Source: Gigaspora rosea
Lineage: Eukaryota; Glomeromycota; Glomeromycetes; Diversisporales; Gigasporaceae
Length of the DNA: 64,000 nt
Direction: 5' to 3'
Assembly (NCBI GenBank): GCA_003550325.1
Contig: QKWP01000808.1
Location: forward strand, 132,622 to 196,621
How positions within the stretch are numbered: position 1 is the first letter of the stretch; each line of letters begins with the position of its first letter. Positions 46,885-57,279 of this stretch are shown in pieces. A program made the position numbers and the translations under genes. Below the pieces are notes generated by a model. The model was not told the DNA's origin. It searched no databases and saw only the letters and a list, made by a program, of their open reading frames with translations.

Positions 46885-48133
46885 GGGAACCGATATTTTC
46901 ACATTCTATTTTTGGTATTTCTATATCCATATAAGATCATCAATTTATAATTTTGTATACAATTGATCAAAAATATCTTAGCACTCACCTGACCAAATTT
47001 GATTTACTCTTTTTTATTTTAATTATAAAAGGCTATAGAAATAAAAAAAAAGTTGATTGAATTTGATCAGATAAGTGCCAAGATATATTCGATCAAAGTT
47101 TTTATAAAATTCTTAAATATAAGCTGCAGCAAAAATTGGGGTCAAAGACTGGTCAAAGTTTGATCGAAGATATCATGGCACCCACCTGGCCAAATTTGAT
47201 TAACTTTTTTTTATTTTAATTGCAAAAGCTTGATCAAATTTTGTCAGATGGATTCCAAGATATCTTCATTCAAATTTTTGTAAAATTCTAAACGTTTATC
47301 AAATATAAGCTGCAGCAATAATTGTTTACAAACTTTGATTGAAGATATCTTGGCACCCACCTGACTAAATTCAATCAACTTTTTTTTTTTAATTGTAAAA
47401 AGTTGTAGAATGCAAAGAAAAAAAGGTGATCGAATTTGTTCAGATGGGTTCTAGGATATCTTTGATCAAAGTTTTTGTAAAATTCTAAACGTCTATCAAA
47501 TATAAGCTGTGGCAAAAATTGTTTTTAACATTTGATTGAAGATATATTGGCACCCACCTGACCAAATTCGATCAACTTTTTTTTATTTTAATTACAAAAT
47601 GCAGTAGAATTTAAAGAAAAAAAAGTTGATTAAATTTGGTTAGGTGGATTCCAAGATATCTTCAATCAAAGTTTTTGTAAAATTCTAAACGTCTATCAAA
47701 TATGTGTACAAAAATTGTTTTCAAACTTCGATCGAAGATATTTTGGCACTGACCTAACCAAATCTCATTAAATTTTTTTTATTTTAATTATAAGAAGCTG
47801 TAAAATTCAAAAAAAAAATGTTGATCGAATTTAGTCAGGTGGGTTCCAATATATCTTTGATCAAAAATTTTGTAAAATTCTAAACATCTATCAAATATAA
47901 GCTACGGCAATAATTGTTTACAAACTTTGATCGAAGATATCTTGGCACCCACCTGCCCAAATTTGATCAACTTTTTTTTATTTTAATTGTAAAAAGCTAT
48001 TTAATTTAATTAATCGAATTTGGCAGATGGGTTCCAAGATATCTTTGATCAAAGTTAAAAATTTTTTAAAAAATTAAAATGATCTACATGGGTGTGGCAA
48101 TACCAAAAAAGGGATGTGGAAATACTGGTTCCC
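46885..48133. mobile_element. satellite-bearing transposon-like element with GGGAACC ends
   Basis: The left end GGGAACCGATATTTTCACAT and the complemented right end GGGAACCAGTATTTCCACAT are inverted and flanked by TA. TTTTTGGTATT..ATA extends the match. Between them lies the ~190-bp satellite at 46970-48060. No transposase is present. The TA target points to a mariner-like mover, by inference. Confidence 0.75.
46970..48060. repeat. six units of a ~190-bp internally palindromic satellite
   Basis: The phrase GATATCTTGGCACCCACCTG recurs (variants near 46973, 47168, 47345, 47545, 47727 and 47937), each followed by CCAAATT.GATCAACTTTTT. Later in the unit its complement appears (GATCGAATTTGGTCAGGTGG with GGTTCCAAGATATC). 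Each unit is therefore one hairpin, ending with AAAATTCTAAACGTCTATCA. Confidence 0.9.
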
Positions 48134-48188
48134 TATATTTAATTATTAATAATTTTATTTTTTTTAAAAATTTAAAAATTACAAATAT

Positions 48189-48561
48189 GGGTGTAAATAG
48201 AAACCAGGCAAATCAAAAATTTTTCAAAATTAAGATTTTACATTTAACTAATATAAAACTAGTAAAGAATATTTTTTACTTAATAATGAACCTTTAATTA
48301 ATTAATAAAAATTTAAGATATTTGCATTTAAACAATTTGGTCAGAAATTGATAAACCAATTTTAATAAATCGGAATAGATCATCCAATCGGGAATAACCA
48401 ATCAATTGGAACATTTATGTTATACAATGCATTCTAATTAATGCTGATTAAGGCTCAGATTGTCAATCATTGTTTATGTGATTTTGTATAACACAATACA
48501 AAAATCACATTATCTCAAAAACTCTAATTTACCGATTTGCCTGGTTTCTATTGACACCCTC
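48189..48561. mobile_element. hAT-like MITE, 373 bp
   Basis: The inverted ends GGGTGTAAATAGAAACCAGG and GAGGGTGTCAATAGAAACC are flanked by ACAAATAT (48181-48188) and CCAAATAT (48562-48569), 8 bases with one mismatch. The middle is AT-rich with no gene. Confidence 0.75.
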
Positions 48562-48569
48562 CCAAATAT

Positions 48570-48957
48570 AAAACAAAATATTGATAGTATTTTTATTAAA
48601 AAAAATATATAAAATAAAAGACAAAAAAAAAGTGGTGTTATTTGTATATAAAAAAAAAAACAAACTGAAAAAAGTTTTATGTATCATCAGGTTCTTCTTG
48701 TTCTTTATCAAATATTTTTATTGTCTGAAGGACATTACTGTAGAGGCAATAGTAGTCAATGTCTGTGTGTCCGCAAATTACGAGTTTTGATTGGCTAGAT
48801 CAGGTATAATGTAAAAAAACAACAATTAAAACAATCCAACTGATGCTTATTGGCTAATCTGCTGTAATATATTTGGTCCTTCGGACTCTATATGGTTTCC
48901 ATTTTCCTAGTATTTTTTGTCAATGTTGTATATTCTTTATTATCTTTTTAAATATAT
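48570..48957. other. AT-rich intergenic DNA
   Basis: Short lysine- and phenylalanine-rich open frames on both strands come from A and T runs. Nothing else is visible. Confidence 0.5.
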
Positions 48958-49194
48958 GAGAGTGAGTCAGTAGAAAAGGGACAAATTATTTTTAGTAAAA
49001 TTTTTTTAAATTTTAAACTAAAATATCTTGACAACTATATAATCAAATTTTCTAAAAATTTTTTTATTTTAACCTTGAAATTATATAGAATTAAAATAAA
49101 AAAAATTATTAAATTTATTAAGAGATATTTAAGCTTAAAGTCAAGAAAACTTTTACTTAGAAAAAATTTGCACCTTTTTTACTGACTTACCCTC
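48958..49194. mobile_element. 237-bp mariner-like MITE, copy B
   Basis: GAGAGTGAGTCAGTAG at the left and, complemented, GAGGGTAAGTCAGTAAAAAA at the right match copy A at 35535-35765 over nearly the whole length. Confidence 0.85.
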
Positions 49195-49449
49195 ATATTT
49201 GAAAATTTCTAAAATTTGAACATAATACAAAAAATTATAAATTTATAAAAAATTTTAAATATATCCACTTTTCTTAGCTTTTTTTTTGTCAAAAAATATT
49301 TTTTCAAATAAAACTCAATTTAAAAATTTAAAAAAATTTTTGTATTTTAAAATACAGTATAAACTTACTTTTTTAAAGAATTACAAAGATTGTTTAAGAT
49401 TATTAGATGTATTCTATAAATTTTAAATATTTAAATATTTAAAATAAGA

Positions 49450-49690
49450 AAAAATGTGCTTGTCACTGGTGGTGACAGTAACCAGATTAGGGTTGGGGTT
49501 AGATTTAGAGTTAGAAGAAGGCTTATTATATAATAAAACACCTTAAGAAGCATTTTTAGCTAAAAAAAATATTGGTTTCATAGGCACAATTTGAAGTTAT
49601 TGCAATTTGTAATTTTTTGAAATTTTTTGTCATACCTAATCTAGCAATTTGATTGGCCCAGAACTGTAACCATGGTTACAAATAGATTCG
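49450..49690. mobile_element. non-autonomous element of the 37480 family, copy 3
   Basis: It runs from CACTGGTGGTGACAGTAACC through TTAGGGTTGGGGTTAGA and GGTTTCATAGGCACAATTTG to ACTGTAACCATGGTTAC. The inverted ends share a GTAACC pairing. Confidence 0.6.
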
Positions 49691-49901
49691 CTCTTAAAAT
49701 AATTATTAAAAAAAATGTAATAATATTTCTATATAATTTATATATAAATATATTTGTTTAGATTCTTTTAATTCTTTTTTTAATTCTTCTAATTCTTGTG
49801 GCTATTGCTTTCTTCTATTTCTTTAGTATTTAGTATTAAAAAAAAATTACTATGATCTAACTTTGCTTTATTTCAAAAAATTAAATAAATTTTTAGTAAA
49901 T

Positions 49902-50060
49902 AATTGGCTGGAGCATAGCGAAGTGATACAAAAATTACCTTCCTAATGTGCTTCAATTGTAAAAATCTTGACAAATTTTACTTTTTTGATATACTTGCAT
50001 ATATATAATATAAATCTTATCAGAAATGGAATTTGGAAATTTTTTGTCTGTCCGCATGCA
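49902..50060. repeat. dispersed repeat (GGAGCATAGCGA family), copy 1
   Basis: AATTGGCTGGAGCATAGCGA, CCTTCCTAATGTGCTTCAAT and GGAATTTGGAAATTTTTTGT recur in the same order at 60640-60800. It has no open frame. It could be part of a SINE or the end of a larger element. Confidence 0.75.
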
Positions 50061-50400
50061 TGTCTATATTTGTGCTTTAATGTTACCAACATATGCATAT
50101 TAATGTGTTTGTATAATATGATGAACATCATATAATGAGCTCTGGACATATAATGCTACGCATTAGCTTAGTAATAATAAGAAAAATGTTTCTGTGCCAC
50201 CTGCATGGTTGTGCATCCCTATATAGTCCCTATGCATCATAAATAAACAAGGATTATTTATTAAAATTATTATTTTTTATTTTTTTTTGTTTGATTTATA
50301 GTTTTGCTTGTTACTAATTTTTTTTTTAGTTTGTCACCTTTTACTAATGCCACTATTAGATTTTCTTTTAGATTTGGTATCTTTATTTTTTCTAACATTT
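50060..50400. other. intergenic DNA
   Basis: I see no gene here. CCGCATGCATG near 50052 is the site interrupted in the second copy of the neighbouring repeat. Confidence 0.4.
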
Positions 50401-50640
50401 GTAAAATGGTTTTACATGTTTTTTAGCATTTTTGTAGGATGGTCTTATGTGTTTCTCTAACTTTATTGTATGCATTCTTGTAGAGTGGTTTTGTATGCTT
50501 CTTGTGTATACTTTTGTGATATGGTCTTGCATGTTTCTTTAAAGCCTTGTATATGTCTTTGTAAGGTGGTCTTGCATGTTTCTCTGACATTTTTATATGT
50601 TGACTTTGTGTTTTATTTGGCATTCTTGTGGAATATTATT
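50400..50640 (-). repeat. ~36-bp degenerate coding-like repeat
   Basis: On the minus strand a 12-residue pattern recurs (KKHARPYHKSIH, KKHTKPLYKNAYN, ETHKTILQKC). The T- and G-rich plus strand shows matching TTGTA(G/A)(A/G)(G/T)TGGT(C/T)TTG units. This is probably a decayed minisatellite. Confidence 0.6.
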
Positions 50641-50819
50641 CTGATGTTCTTGTATGTATTAGCTTTGCGTTTTTCTAGTGTTCTTGTAGAATAACCTTGC
50701 ATGTTTTCAATGTTCTTATATATATAAATTTCAGTGTTTGTTAAGGTTTTTTCCTTCTTTTGTATTTTTTTAGATATTATTTTCTTGGACTTCTTTGTTT
50801 TTTTTTTGTTTTGACTTAA

Positions 50820-51190
50820 TAACATTTTTTTTCTAGCTTAATTTTATTATTGGAGTTGTTAACAGTATTGGAGTTATTGGTGTTTTTATTGGAATTGGTA
50901 ACATTTTTCTTCTTCTAGTATGATTTTTTATTGAAGTCAGATAAGTTCATTGTTTGAGTTGTTTGAGTTGCTTTTTTTTTTGTAACTACTAATATTCTTT
51001 TTTCAGACAATTTTGTTATTAGAGTTGTCATTCTTGGAGTTATTATTTTAGTTGTTGAAGTCAGGTAGTTTGTTGTTTGGGTTGTTTGAATTTTTTTTTT
51101 GTAATTATTAACTTTCTTCTTTTGGGCTGATTTCATCATTGGAGTTGTTGCTTTTGGAGTTATTAGACAATGTTGAGTCTATAAGTTCAT
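50820..51190 (-). repeat. ~120-bp degenerate repeat (TTGTTTGAGTTGTTTGAGTT)
   Basis: Units containing GTTGTTTGAGTTG, a T run, GTAACTA and TTGGAGTTATT recur about three times. Minus-strand frames read KKATQTTQTMNLSDFNKK and KIQTTQTTNYLTSTTK, showing the repeat at protein level. It has no known domain. Confidence 0.6.
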
Positions 51191-51424
51191 CATTTTTAAA
51201 TTATTTGTGCAATTTTGTTTTCAATTTTTTCTTTGTCTAGGCTGAATTTCGTTATTGAAGTTATCAATATTAGAGCTAGCAGGATTGTTACATTGTTGGT
51301 AGGTTTGTTATTGGTTATATTGCATTATGTATTAGTTGTGCATTATGTTTTTTTTTTTGAATCAACAAATATTTTAACATTTATCAATTTCACCATTTTA
51401 TTGTTTCACTATATATATTAATAC

Positions 51425-51557
51425 AAATTATCTGTAGATAATTATCTGAAATTAAAGTAATTATCCGGATAAATTATCTGTTGAACAAAATCATTATCTG
51501 TTATCTATATTATCCAGATAATTTGGATAAAACATCTAGCAGATCCAAACACTAAAT
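51425..51557 (-). mobile_element. GGATAATTATCTG element, partial copy 1
   Basis: On the minus strand it begins TAGTGTTTGGATCTGCTAGA and continues through GGATAAT/ATTATCC palindromes. The other terminus cannot be found. A sister copy begins at 58774. Confidence 0.6.
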
Positions 51558-51720
51558 TTATGTTATATATTCTAAATACTCGAAAGTTTTTTTCTTTAAT
51601 TATAAATTTATTGTAAAAATTTGTTAGTTTATTTAATCATATCATGCTTTGGTCTTACAACAGTTTCTGTTAACCTAGTAAAAGGTAAGACTATATAAAA
51701 TGTGATTAGAAACTGGTATT

Positions 51721-51839
51721 CAGTGTTTATTTTTCATGTGTACAAAAGTGTGCACACATGTGCGGATCCAATCAAATTGCTTTATTTAAATCTTTGATTG
51801 GATCCGCACATGTGCACACACTTTTGCTAATAAACACTG
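51721..51839. mobile_element. 119-bp palindromic hAT MITE, perfect TSD
   Basis: CTGGTATT flanks it on both sides (51713-51720 and 51840-51847). The ends are CAGTGTTTATT and AATAAACACTG. The inner arms GTGCACACATGTGCGGATCC and complement meet at a short T/A loop, so almost the entire element is one hairpin. Confidence 0.9.
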
Positions 51840-52299
51840 CTGGTATTTGTTATTTCAAAATATCAGTTTATACTAACTATTTTGAAACATTATTTTCAGT
51901 ATACTTAAAACAAAACCATATATTTAAAATGATATAGAGGCAACAGATATGAAAAAAAATGATAGATTGAAGGAATTCATTCGTGTATTTATAAATGAGA
52001 TGGAATTAGCTTTCTTAATAAAAAAAAATTACTGAAATTGTTGAAATTGGTTGATGTAGAAATTGGTAAAATAAGATTTTTAAATTATAAAAACAAATTT
52101 TATTAAATATTTAAACTAAATAAACCAAACAGCATAACTGTTTTATAATCTTTTATTTAAAAATATTAAAACGTTGAAATTATAATAAAATTTTAAAAAT
52201 TTAAAAATGAATTTTCATCCAATCTATACATGTATTAAAGGTAAAGTATAGCATATTGACAGTTATTACATTTATTTTTTGCCTATGCTAGATTCTATT

Positions 52300-53450
52300 T
52301 GTTTTATTAGACTTCTTTCGGTCCTTGCAAAAGATATATCATTCAAGGAGTTTACTAAGAAATCTGAAAATACTGGTGAACATGAGGGCACGATCAACGA
52401 ATTCAATCATTAATTTTAAAAATATTTTGATAGCATGGAAAATCAAGACAAAGTTAGATGCAGAAGAGCAGTATTTCATTTATAAATATATCTTATTCAG
52501 GGTTGGTCAAATCACTGGTCGACCAAAAATTTATTGGTCAAACTAGTTCGGTCAAATGGGTCAAATGGTCTAGTCAAATTGGCCAAATGGTCTAGTCAAT
52601 TAAATAAATAAATCTAATATACAAATAAATATATACTGTATAAATATATATGCATATATTTAAATATCCTTTGACCAACCCGGTCAAATTGGTCAAACTG
52701 GTCTGGTCAAGCTTGACCATTGACCAGTCTGTGCCAACCCTGATCTTATTATACCGAGTTTAATATATTGCATTTAGATTTATACGACCTGATGGCAAAT
52801 ATATACAAAGAGGCTGACGTCTGCTAAGTCCACCAAACTCAGTGCCTAATCCATGTGATTGTAGTATATGTAGTTTTGAATAGAATAAATGTATTAATCT
52901 GTAAGCTTTAGGGGAATCCATAACCAACTATTAATCTCGAGGTCGCTTTCTTTGAGACACTAGAACATGTAAAGGACAAAATTAATAACTTTTGGCTAGT
53001 TCCAAATCGTTGCGAAGATGAGATTGTTATCAAGTTGGGCAATTGGAATGATAAATGCTGTAATCGGAATGGATAACCTTTACATCATTTACAAGTTCAT
53101 TATCATTCTGTAATTTTTGTGGCGTTTCTCGTTCTTTCATTTACTTAATTATTTTTGATAGTGTCTAAGTTTCTGTGCAACTCTTCAACAAAACGAAAAT
53201 GTCACAACATTTGATCCAATTCAAGAGGTAAGTATCATAACACTTTGTGATTGAACTTTTTCACTAGTTTCTCACATATTACCGTTGGTGTCAATGGAGA
53301 GATAGTAATCTTTGCACAGACCCTCAAATGCAATCAATGGCTTACAATTGACCATGATTGTATCTATGCACCTCCTCTCCCTCCTCTTCAGGTACTTCTT
53401 CAAACCTCTGCTCCTGGGGTTGCCATCGATTTGTATGATATACAATAGTC
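52300..53450 (+). pseudogene. possible decayed multi-exon gene
   Basis: Protein-like scraps occur: DAEEQYFIYKYIL near 52460, HVKDKINNFWLVPNRCEDEI near 52970, and ATLQQNENVTTFDPIQE near 53180. The last is followed by a GTAAGT donor, then QTSAPGVAIDLYDIQ ending in TAG at 53448. They do not join into one frame, stops lie between them, and a hAT MITE (52498-52742) interrupts the first. The family is unknown. Confidence 0.35.
52498..52742. mobile_element. 245-bp hAT MITE rich in GGTCAAATGG, perfect TSD
   Basis: ATCTTATT flanks both sides (52490-52497 and 52743-52750). The ends CAGGGTTGGTCAAATCACTG and, complemented, CAGGGTTGGCACAGACTGG are inverted. The interior consists largely of GGTCAAATTGGTCAAA units in both orientations. 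Confidence 0.9.
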
Positions 53451-53970
53451 GAGTTTCGATACTATGGTAATATTCTAAGTTGGTAAAATTTTTCCAATCG
53501 ATTAGTTGCCAACTATAGTTGCCAACAATAGTTGCAACTAATCGGTTACGGAGGTCATGTGATCAAATAATCGATTAGTTGTTTAGTTGTTTAATGGTTT
53601 AGTTGTAAGTTGTATAGTTGACGTTACAAAAAATATTTCATCTTTAAATTTATAGTAACGGTAACTTACAGATTTAACGAAGCATTAGAAAATTAAACCA
53701 AATAATGTATTTACATCATAGACGCACTTATATTAAGATCTTCCTGATTTAAATAAATCAGATAACACAAAAGTTTTAAGACTTTGTGGTAATCTGTTAA
53801 GCAAATGTAGTATCGCTTTAAGATTTAGCATATCATCACAAATTGAACCAGACATAACTAGTAATAAAACGGCAAACATTTCATAGGACTGGAGCCTTAT
53901 GTATTAGGTTTTGAATTTAAATAAAGTTAATACTGTAACTTATATCATCAGAATAATTTATATTATAAGA
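53451..53970. other. intergenic DNA with an ATCGATTAGTTGCC patch
   Basis: Near 53497-53590 AATCGATTAGTTG motifs appear in both orientations, as in the 15173-15631 element. The rest is AT-rich with no visible gene. Confidence 0.45.
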
Positions 53971-54327
53971 TATTATCCGGTAGTTACTATTGATCATATT
54001 ACCCATATTAATACTATATCACGGTATATCAATGTTTATTCCATGGTTCGGAATTTTAATATTTAATTTTTTGGATAATATATATCTTTTTTTTTTTTTA
54101 TGTTATATTAACGATTGTTTTAATTCATGTCAAAAAGTCCCCAAGTAAAAAAAAAAAATTAATTCATGTCAAAAAGTCCCCAAGTAAAAAAAAAAAAAAA
54201 AAAAAGAAAAAGAAAAAAAAACAACCAAAGAATGAAACCACATAATCAATAAACTAAACTTTATGAAATAACAATAATTTACAGAATTAATATGGGTAAC
54301 ATGATCAATGACCACTCCCGGATAATA
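53971..54327. mobile_element. inverted-repeat element with TATTATCCGG ends
   Basis: TATTATCCGG..AGT, then ATTGATCAT.TTACCC and ATATTAAT, are matched in reverse at the right end. The centre holds two back-to-back copies of TTCATGTCAAAAAGTCCCCA followed by long A runs. Confidence 0.7.
54120..54205. repeat. 41-bp tandem duplication with A-runs
   Basis: TTCATGTCAAAAAGTCCCCA AGT plus poly-A appears twice in a row (about 54124 and 54164). The second A run is longer. It lies inside the 53971-54327 element. Confidence 0.85.
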
Positions 54328-54329
54328 TT

Positions 54330-54481
54330 GTTATCAGGTAGAAAATGTAGATGACATTGGGTCAGCATCATTTAGCGGCCATTTGATTGACTCAGATCAT
54401 GCCGCTTCGCGGCATGATCTGAGTCAACAAATGGCCGCTAAATGATGCTGACTCAATATCATCTACATTCTACCTGATAAC
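54330..54481. mobile_element. 152-bp near-perfect hairpin element
   Basis: From GTTATCAGGTAG to CTACCTGATAAC the two halves pair almost completely, through GGTCAGCATCATTTAGCGGC and GACTCAGATCATGCCGC to a 3-base loop TTC. TATT is found on both sides (54326-54329 and 54482-54485), a possible 4-bp target duplication. The left 3 bases touch the neighbouring element. Confidence 0.85.
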
Positions 54482-54639
54482 TATTAATTATCAGTATATT
54501 AAACTTCGATACGAAGTATTTTGAAAATATATATTTAGAAGCTCATTATAGCGACATCTATCAATTAAACATCGCCTTTTTTTGATGAAAGTCTCTAATA
54601 TTTGATCAAATGTCTCACGAATCATGAGCATATCTCAAC

Positions 54640-54930
54640 CATCTTAATCCAAACACTAAATGCTTATCCTAAAGAGCTTATTAGAATGGTTTGTTAGGAT
54701 GATTATTTAATACAACCATAAGGAGTATTTGAATGATTATCGCCAACTATAAATAGCTGATAGAACGATTATTAACACTAATCATAAAAGAACTATTAGA
54801 ATGATGATTCTTATAATTAGCTGTTAGAATGATTATTTAACATTAATCATAAAGAACTATTAGGATGATTATTGTTAGAATAATTATTTAACGTCAATCA
54901 TAATGAGTTGTCGGTTAGAATGGTTGCTTG
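54640..54930. repeat. ~60-bp tandem repeat (TTAGAATGATTATTTAACA)
   Basis: About five imperfect units share TTAGAATGATTATTTAACA, CTAATCATAA and AGAACTATTAG, drifting in length. Confidence 0.75.
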
Positions 54931-54982
54931 ATTCGACAATTTTGATTGTATACCAGATGATTGGCTACAACTCACATAACTG

Positions 54983-55840
54983 TCAAGATGGATTCGGAAC
55001 AACCTTTAGTTTGAAATTCTTTACCGATTTGAGTGAATTTAAAATTTCGGTTTAGCATAAACCCACTATGTACTGTCACAATTCAAAATAAAGATTTGAA
55101 TTTTCCGATTAGTTTACCCCCCATTTGTAGATGGATCTTCTCTTTATTTAGATTTCTATTTTTGTAATTCATTAAATGTTAGTCAAAAATTCGTGTAAAC
55201 TTGATGATTGCCATATAATCACCCTTTTTGTAAAATCTTCATAACACGTGTTAGCACGTATGCGTGTTAAGGGGCGCGGATTATAAACATTCTCGATAGC
55301 ACATCAACGTGCTAGGCTTAGTTGTACCGTCACGTAGCGTGTTAAACAACACGTTAACGTGCCAAACAACAGATCAACGTGTTGTATATTAAATTCAAAT
55401 GTATATAAACGATGAATTTGACTTCAATAAAGATATCGACCACGATCCAATACGATAGAATCCAACACTAAATACAATACAACACAATAGAATACAAGTA
55501 GAAAAGTTTCCTTCGATTTTACTTAAAGAAAAATAAAGGAAGTAAGCTAGTGTAGTGCTGAAGAGACCTTTATTCGAGTAAATCAGCAACCTATCTCCTA
55601 GTAACTATTAGAGTTAAATTGGTAAAACGTATACGCTCTCCCACCTTAATAGTTACAGCTATACCCGGGTGCAGATCGCAGTCTTGTATCCGCCCATTTA
55701 CGGTATTGATTATTAAATTAATAATTTAATATTTTTAATTGAATATGCGCTAAATGGGTTCGGAATCACCTTTAATTCAGTTCGAAATTCTTTACCGATT
55801 TGAGTGAATTTAAAATTCGTTTCAACATAAATGTGCTTAG
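54983..55840. repeat. pair of ~85-bp direct repeats flanking 680 bp
   Basis: TTTACCGATTTGAGTGAATT and its surroundings occur at 54983-55070 and at 55752-55840 in the same orientation. Between them lie the CACGTG-rich patch (55240-55400) and a further low-AT stretch at 55600-55700. It could be a solo duplication or the two ends of one element; no LTR signals are seen. Confidence 0.65.
55240..55400. promoter_or_regulatory. cluster of ACGTG-containing motifs
   Basis: AACACGTGTTAGCACGTATG, CAACGTGCTAGG, GTCACGTAGCGTGTTAA, AACACGTTAACGTGCC and CAACGTGTTG crowd into 150 bases. CACGTG is the core of bHLH binding sites, but the motif may equally be repeat vocabulary. The next gene starts about 790 bases downstream. 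Confidence 0.35.
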
Positions 55841-56085
55841 AACAACTTATATTGATTCTATTCCTACGTATAACATATATATATTATTAGGTAATCTTAC
55901 TGAGATGAATCTGATGATATGAAAATCATACAAAGAAAGTGCATGTGAAATTTATTTATAGAAAGAAAGTGCTCTTATAAAGGATGCATTTATGGAAGGC
56001 GCGTTAATTCGGAACGCCCATGGGCGCTAATTCGAGATTACGTACCGGTAACTATTCCACGAGCGTTATTTCGCGCTTATACGGT

Positions 56086-56093
56086 ATAAAAGC
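56086..56093 (+). promoter_or_regulatory. TATA box of the protease gene
   Basis: GGTATAAAAGCC lies about 105 bases before the ATG at 56194 and is the clearest TATA-type box in the window. Confidence 0.6.
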
Positions 56094-56193
56094 CACTAAA
56101 AAAAAACCTTCTAATGCTATTTTCTCGTAGAATCGTAATATAATATAATATATCATTTATTTTATTATCTAGAATAATTTTAATTAATTAAAA

Positions 56194-57171
56194 ATGAACA
56201 AAAAAACTATGACTTACTTCCTAATTGCATTAGTTGTGCTAACCCTCATAACCAATTCAAGTTATTCAATTCCAATGATTTATAAATATAATAATGATGA
56301 GAATCTTGATTTTTGGACACCAGCAAAAATAAAAAAAGTTGAACACTTAAAAACTCGAAATATTGGATTTAAAACAAGAAATGCTAAAACTATAAAAAAT
56401 ACGACTGACTCTTCTAAATATACGAAATCTATGCCTCCTTTGGAGAAAAAATATGATATAATTAATAATACAATTATTGAAGCTACAAATGTAAATCAAT
56501 TTCATTATCCCATCGGACTATTGATCATTCGTAACCACAGTGGTGATCTATTTACTTGTACCGCTAGTGTAATTAATACTAACAATGGAGATATTGGACT
56601 TACTGCAGCACATTGTCTTTTTGATCATAGGACTCAAAGTTTTTATGATGATATAGTATTTTCTCCTGGATATAACAATGGACAAGTTGGTCCACTTGGT
56701 GCAATTCGTGTCATTGAGATGATAGTAACAATTGAATTCCTTCATAATAGTGATGATCAGTTTGATTGGGGCATGGTAAAATTTGATTTTAACATGGGTG
56801 GCTATCCATTAAAGGCTTTTACAGGTGCTCTCGGTTGGACATTCATTGTAGGAAATAATACTCCAACAACTATTCTCGGTTATCCAAATGGAGGAAACCT
56901 TCAAAATTGTCCAAATGATGGAGATACTCTTTGTTACTGGCAAGGAATAACACATTTAGCAGAAGATAATGAATATTATGTCATACCTGACTTAGAAATA
57001 GGAAATGGTGCAAGTGGAGCTCCTTGTATAATTAATTATGATCCAAATACAAATTTGGGTACGTTATATAGTAATTATGCTTCTTATGATGATCTCAATG
57101 AAGAAGCTCTTTTGCCTTTTTATGATCCAACAGAATTTCAAGCATTATTAGGTGAAATTATAGGTTTTTAA
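56194..57171 (+). CDS. secreted trypsin-like serine protease (S1 family)
   Basis: An intronless frame of 325 residues. Residues 1-26 are a typical signal peptide (TYFLIALVVLTLITN), followed by a basic, threonine-rich propeptide-like stretch to about residue 85. The catalytic triad can be placed: His in GLTAAHCLF (about 150), Asp in DDQFDWGMVKF (about 193) and Ser in GNGASGAPCI (about 272). Cysteines flank the His (FTCTAS, AAHC) and lie at NC and LCYW, so two disulfides are likely. The pattern is closer to bacterial/fungal glutamyl endopeptidase-like S1 enzymes than to animal trypsin. It is presumably exported and acts outside the cell. Substrate preference cannot be read. The coding sequence is uninterrupted and a TATA box lies 105 bases upstream. 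Confidence 0.9.
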   Translation: MNKKTMTYFLIALVVLTLITNSSYSIPMIYKYNNDENLDFWTPAKIKKVEHLKTRNIGFKTRNAKTIKNTTDSSKYTKSMPPLEKKYDIINNTIIEATNVNQFHYPIGLLIIRNHSGDLFTCTASVINTNNGDIGLTAAHCLFDHRTQSFYDDIVFSPGYNNGQVGPLGAIRVIEMIVTIEFLHNSDDQFDWGMVKFDFNMGGYPLKAFTGALGWTFIVGNNTPTTILGYPNGGNLQNCPNDGDTLCYWQGITHLAEDNEYYVIPDLEIGNGASGAPCIINYDPNTNLGTLYSNYASYDDLNEEALLPFYDPTEFQALLGEIIGF

Positions 57172-57279
57172 ACTTCTGTATTAATTATTTTATTATATCT
57201 ATTATTTTCTATTGATCGATAAAAAATTAAATTATTAAATAAGATCAATAAAGGTAGCTGCGCAGCACATGATGCCGTG

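Noticed and set aside
46970..48060. CRISPR array
   Set aside because: Units are about 190 bases and repeat throughout with no unique spacers; the host is eukaryotic.
55600..55700. tRNA-like sequence on the minus strand (GGTGGGAGAGCGTATACG)
   Set aside because: There is an A-box-like phrase but no B box and no stem pairing.
54983..55840. LTR retrotransposon with short LTRs
   Set aside because: The direct repeats are only about 85 bases, lack TG..CA ends and primer-binding or polypurine tracts, and no gag/pol lies between.
56548..56745. Minus-strand frame inside the protease gene
   Set aside because: Antisense shadow of a clear protease coding region.
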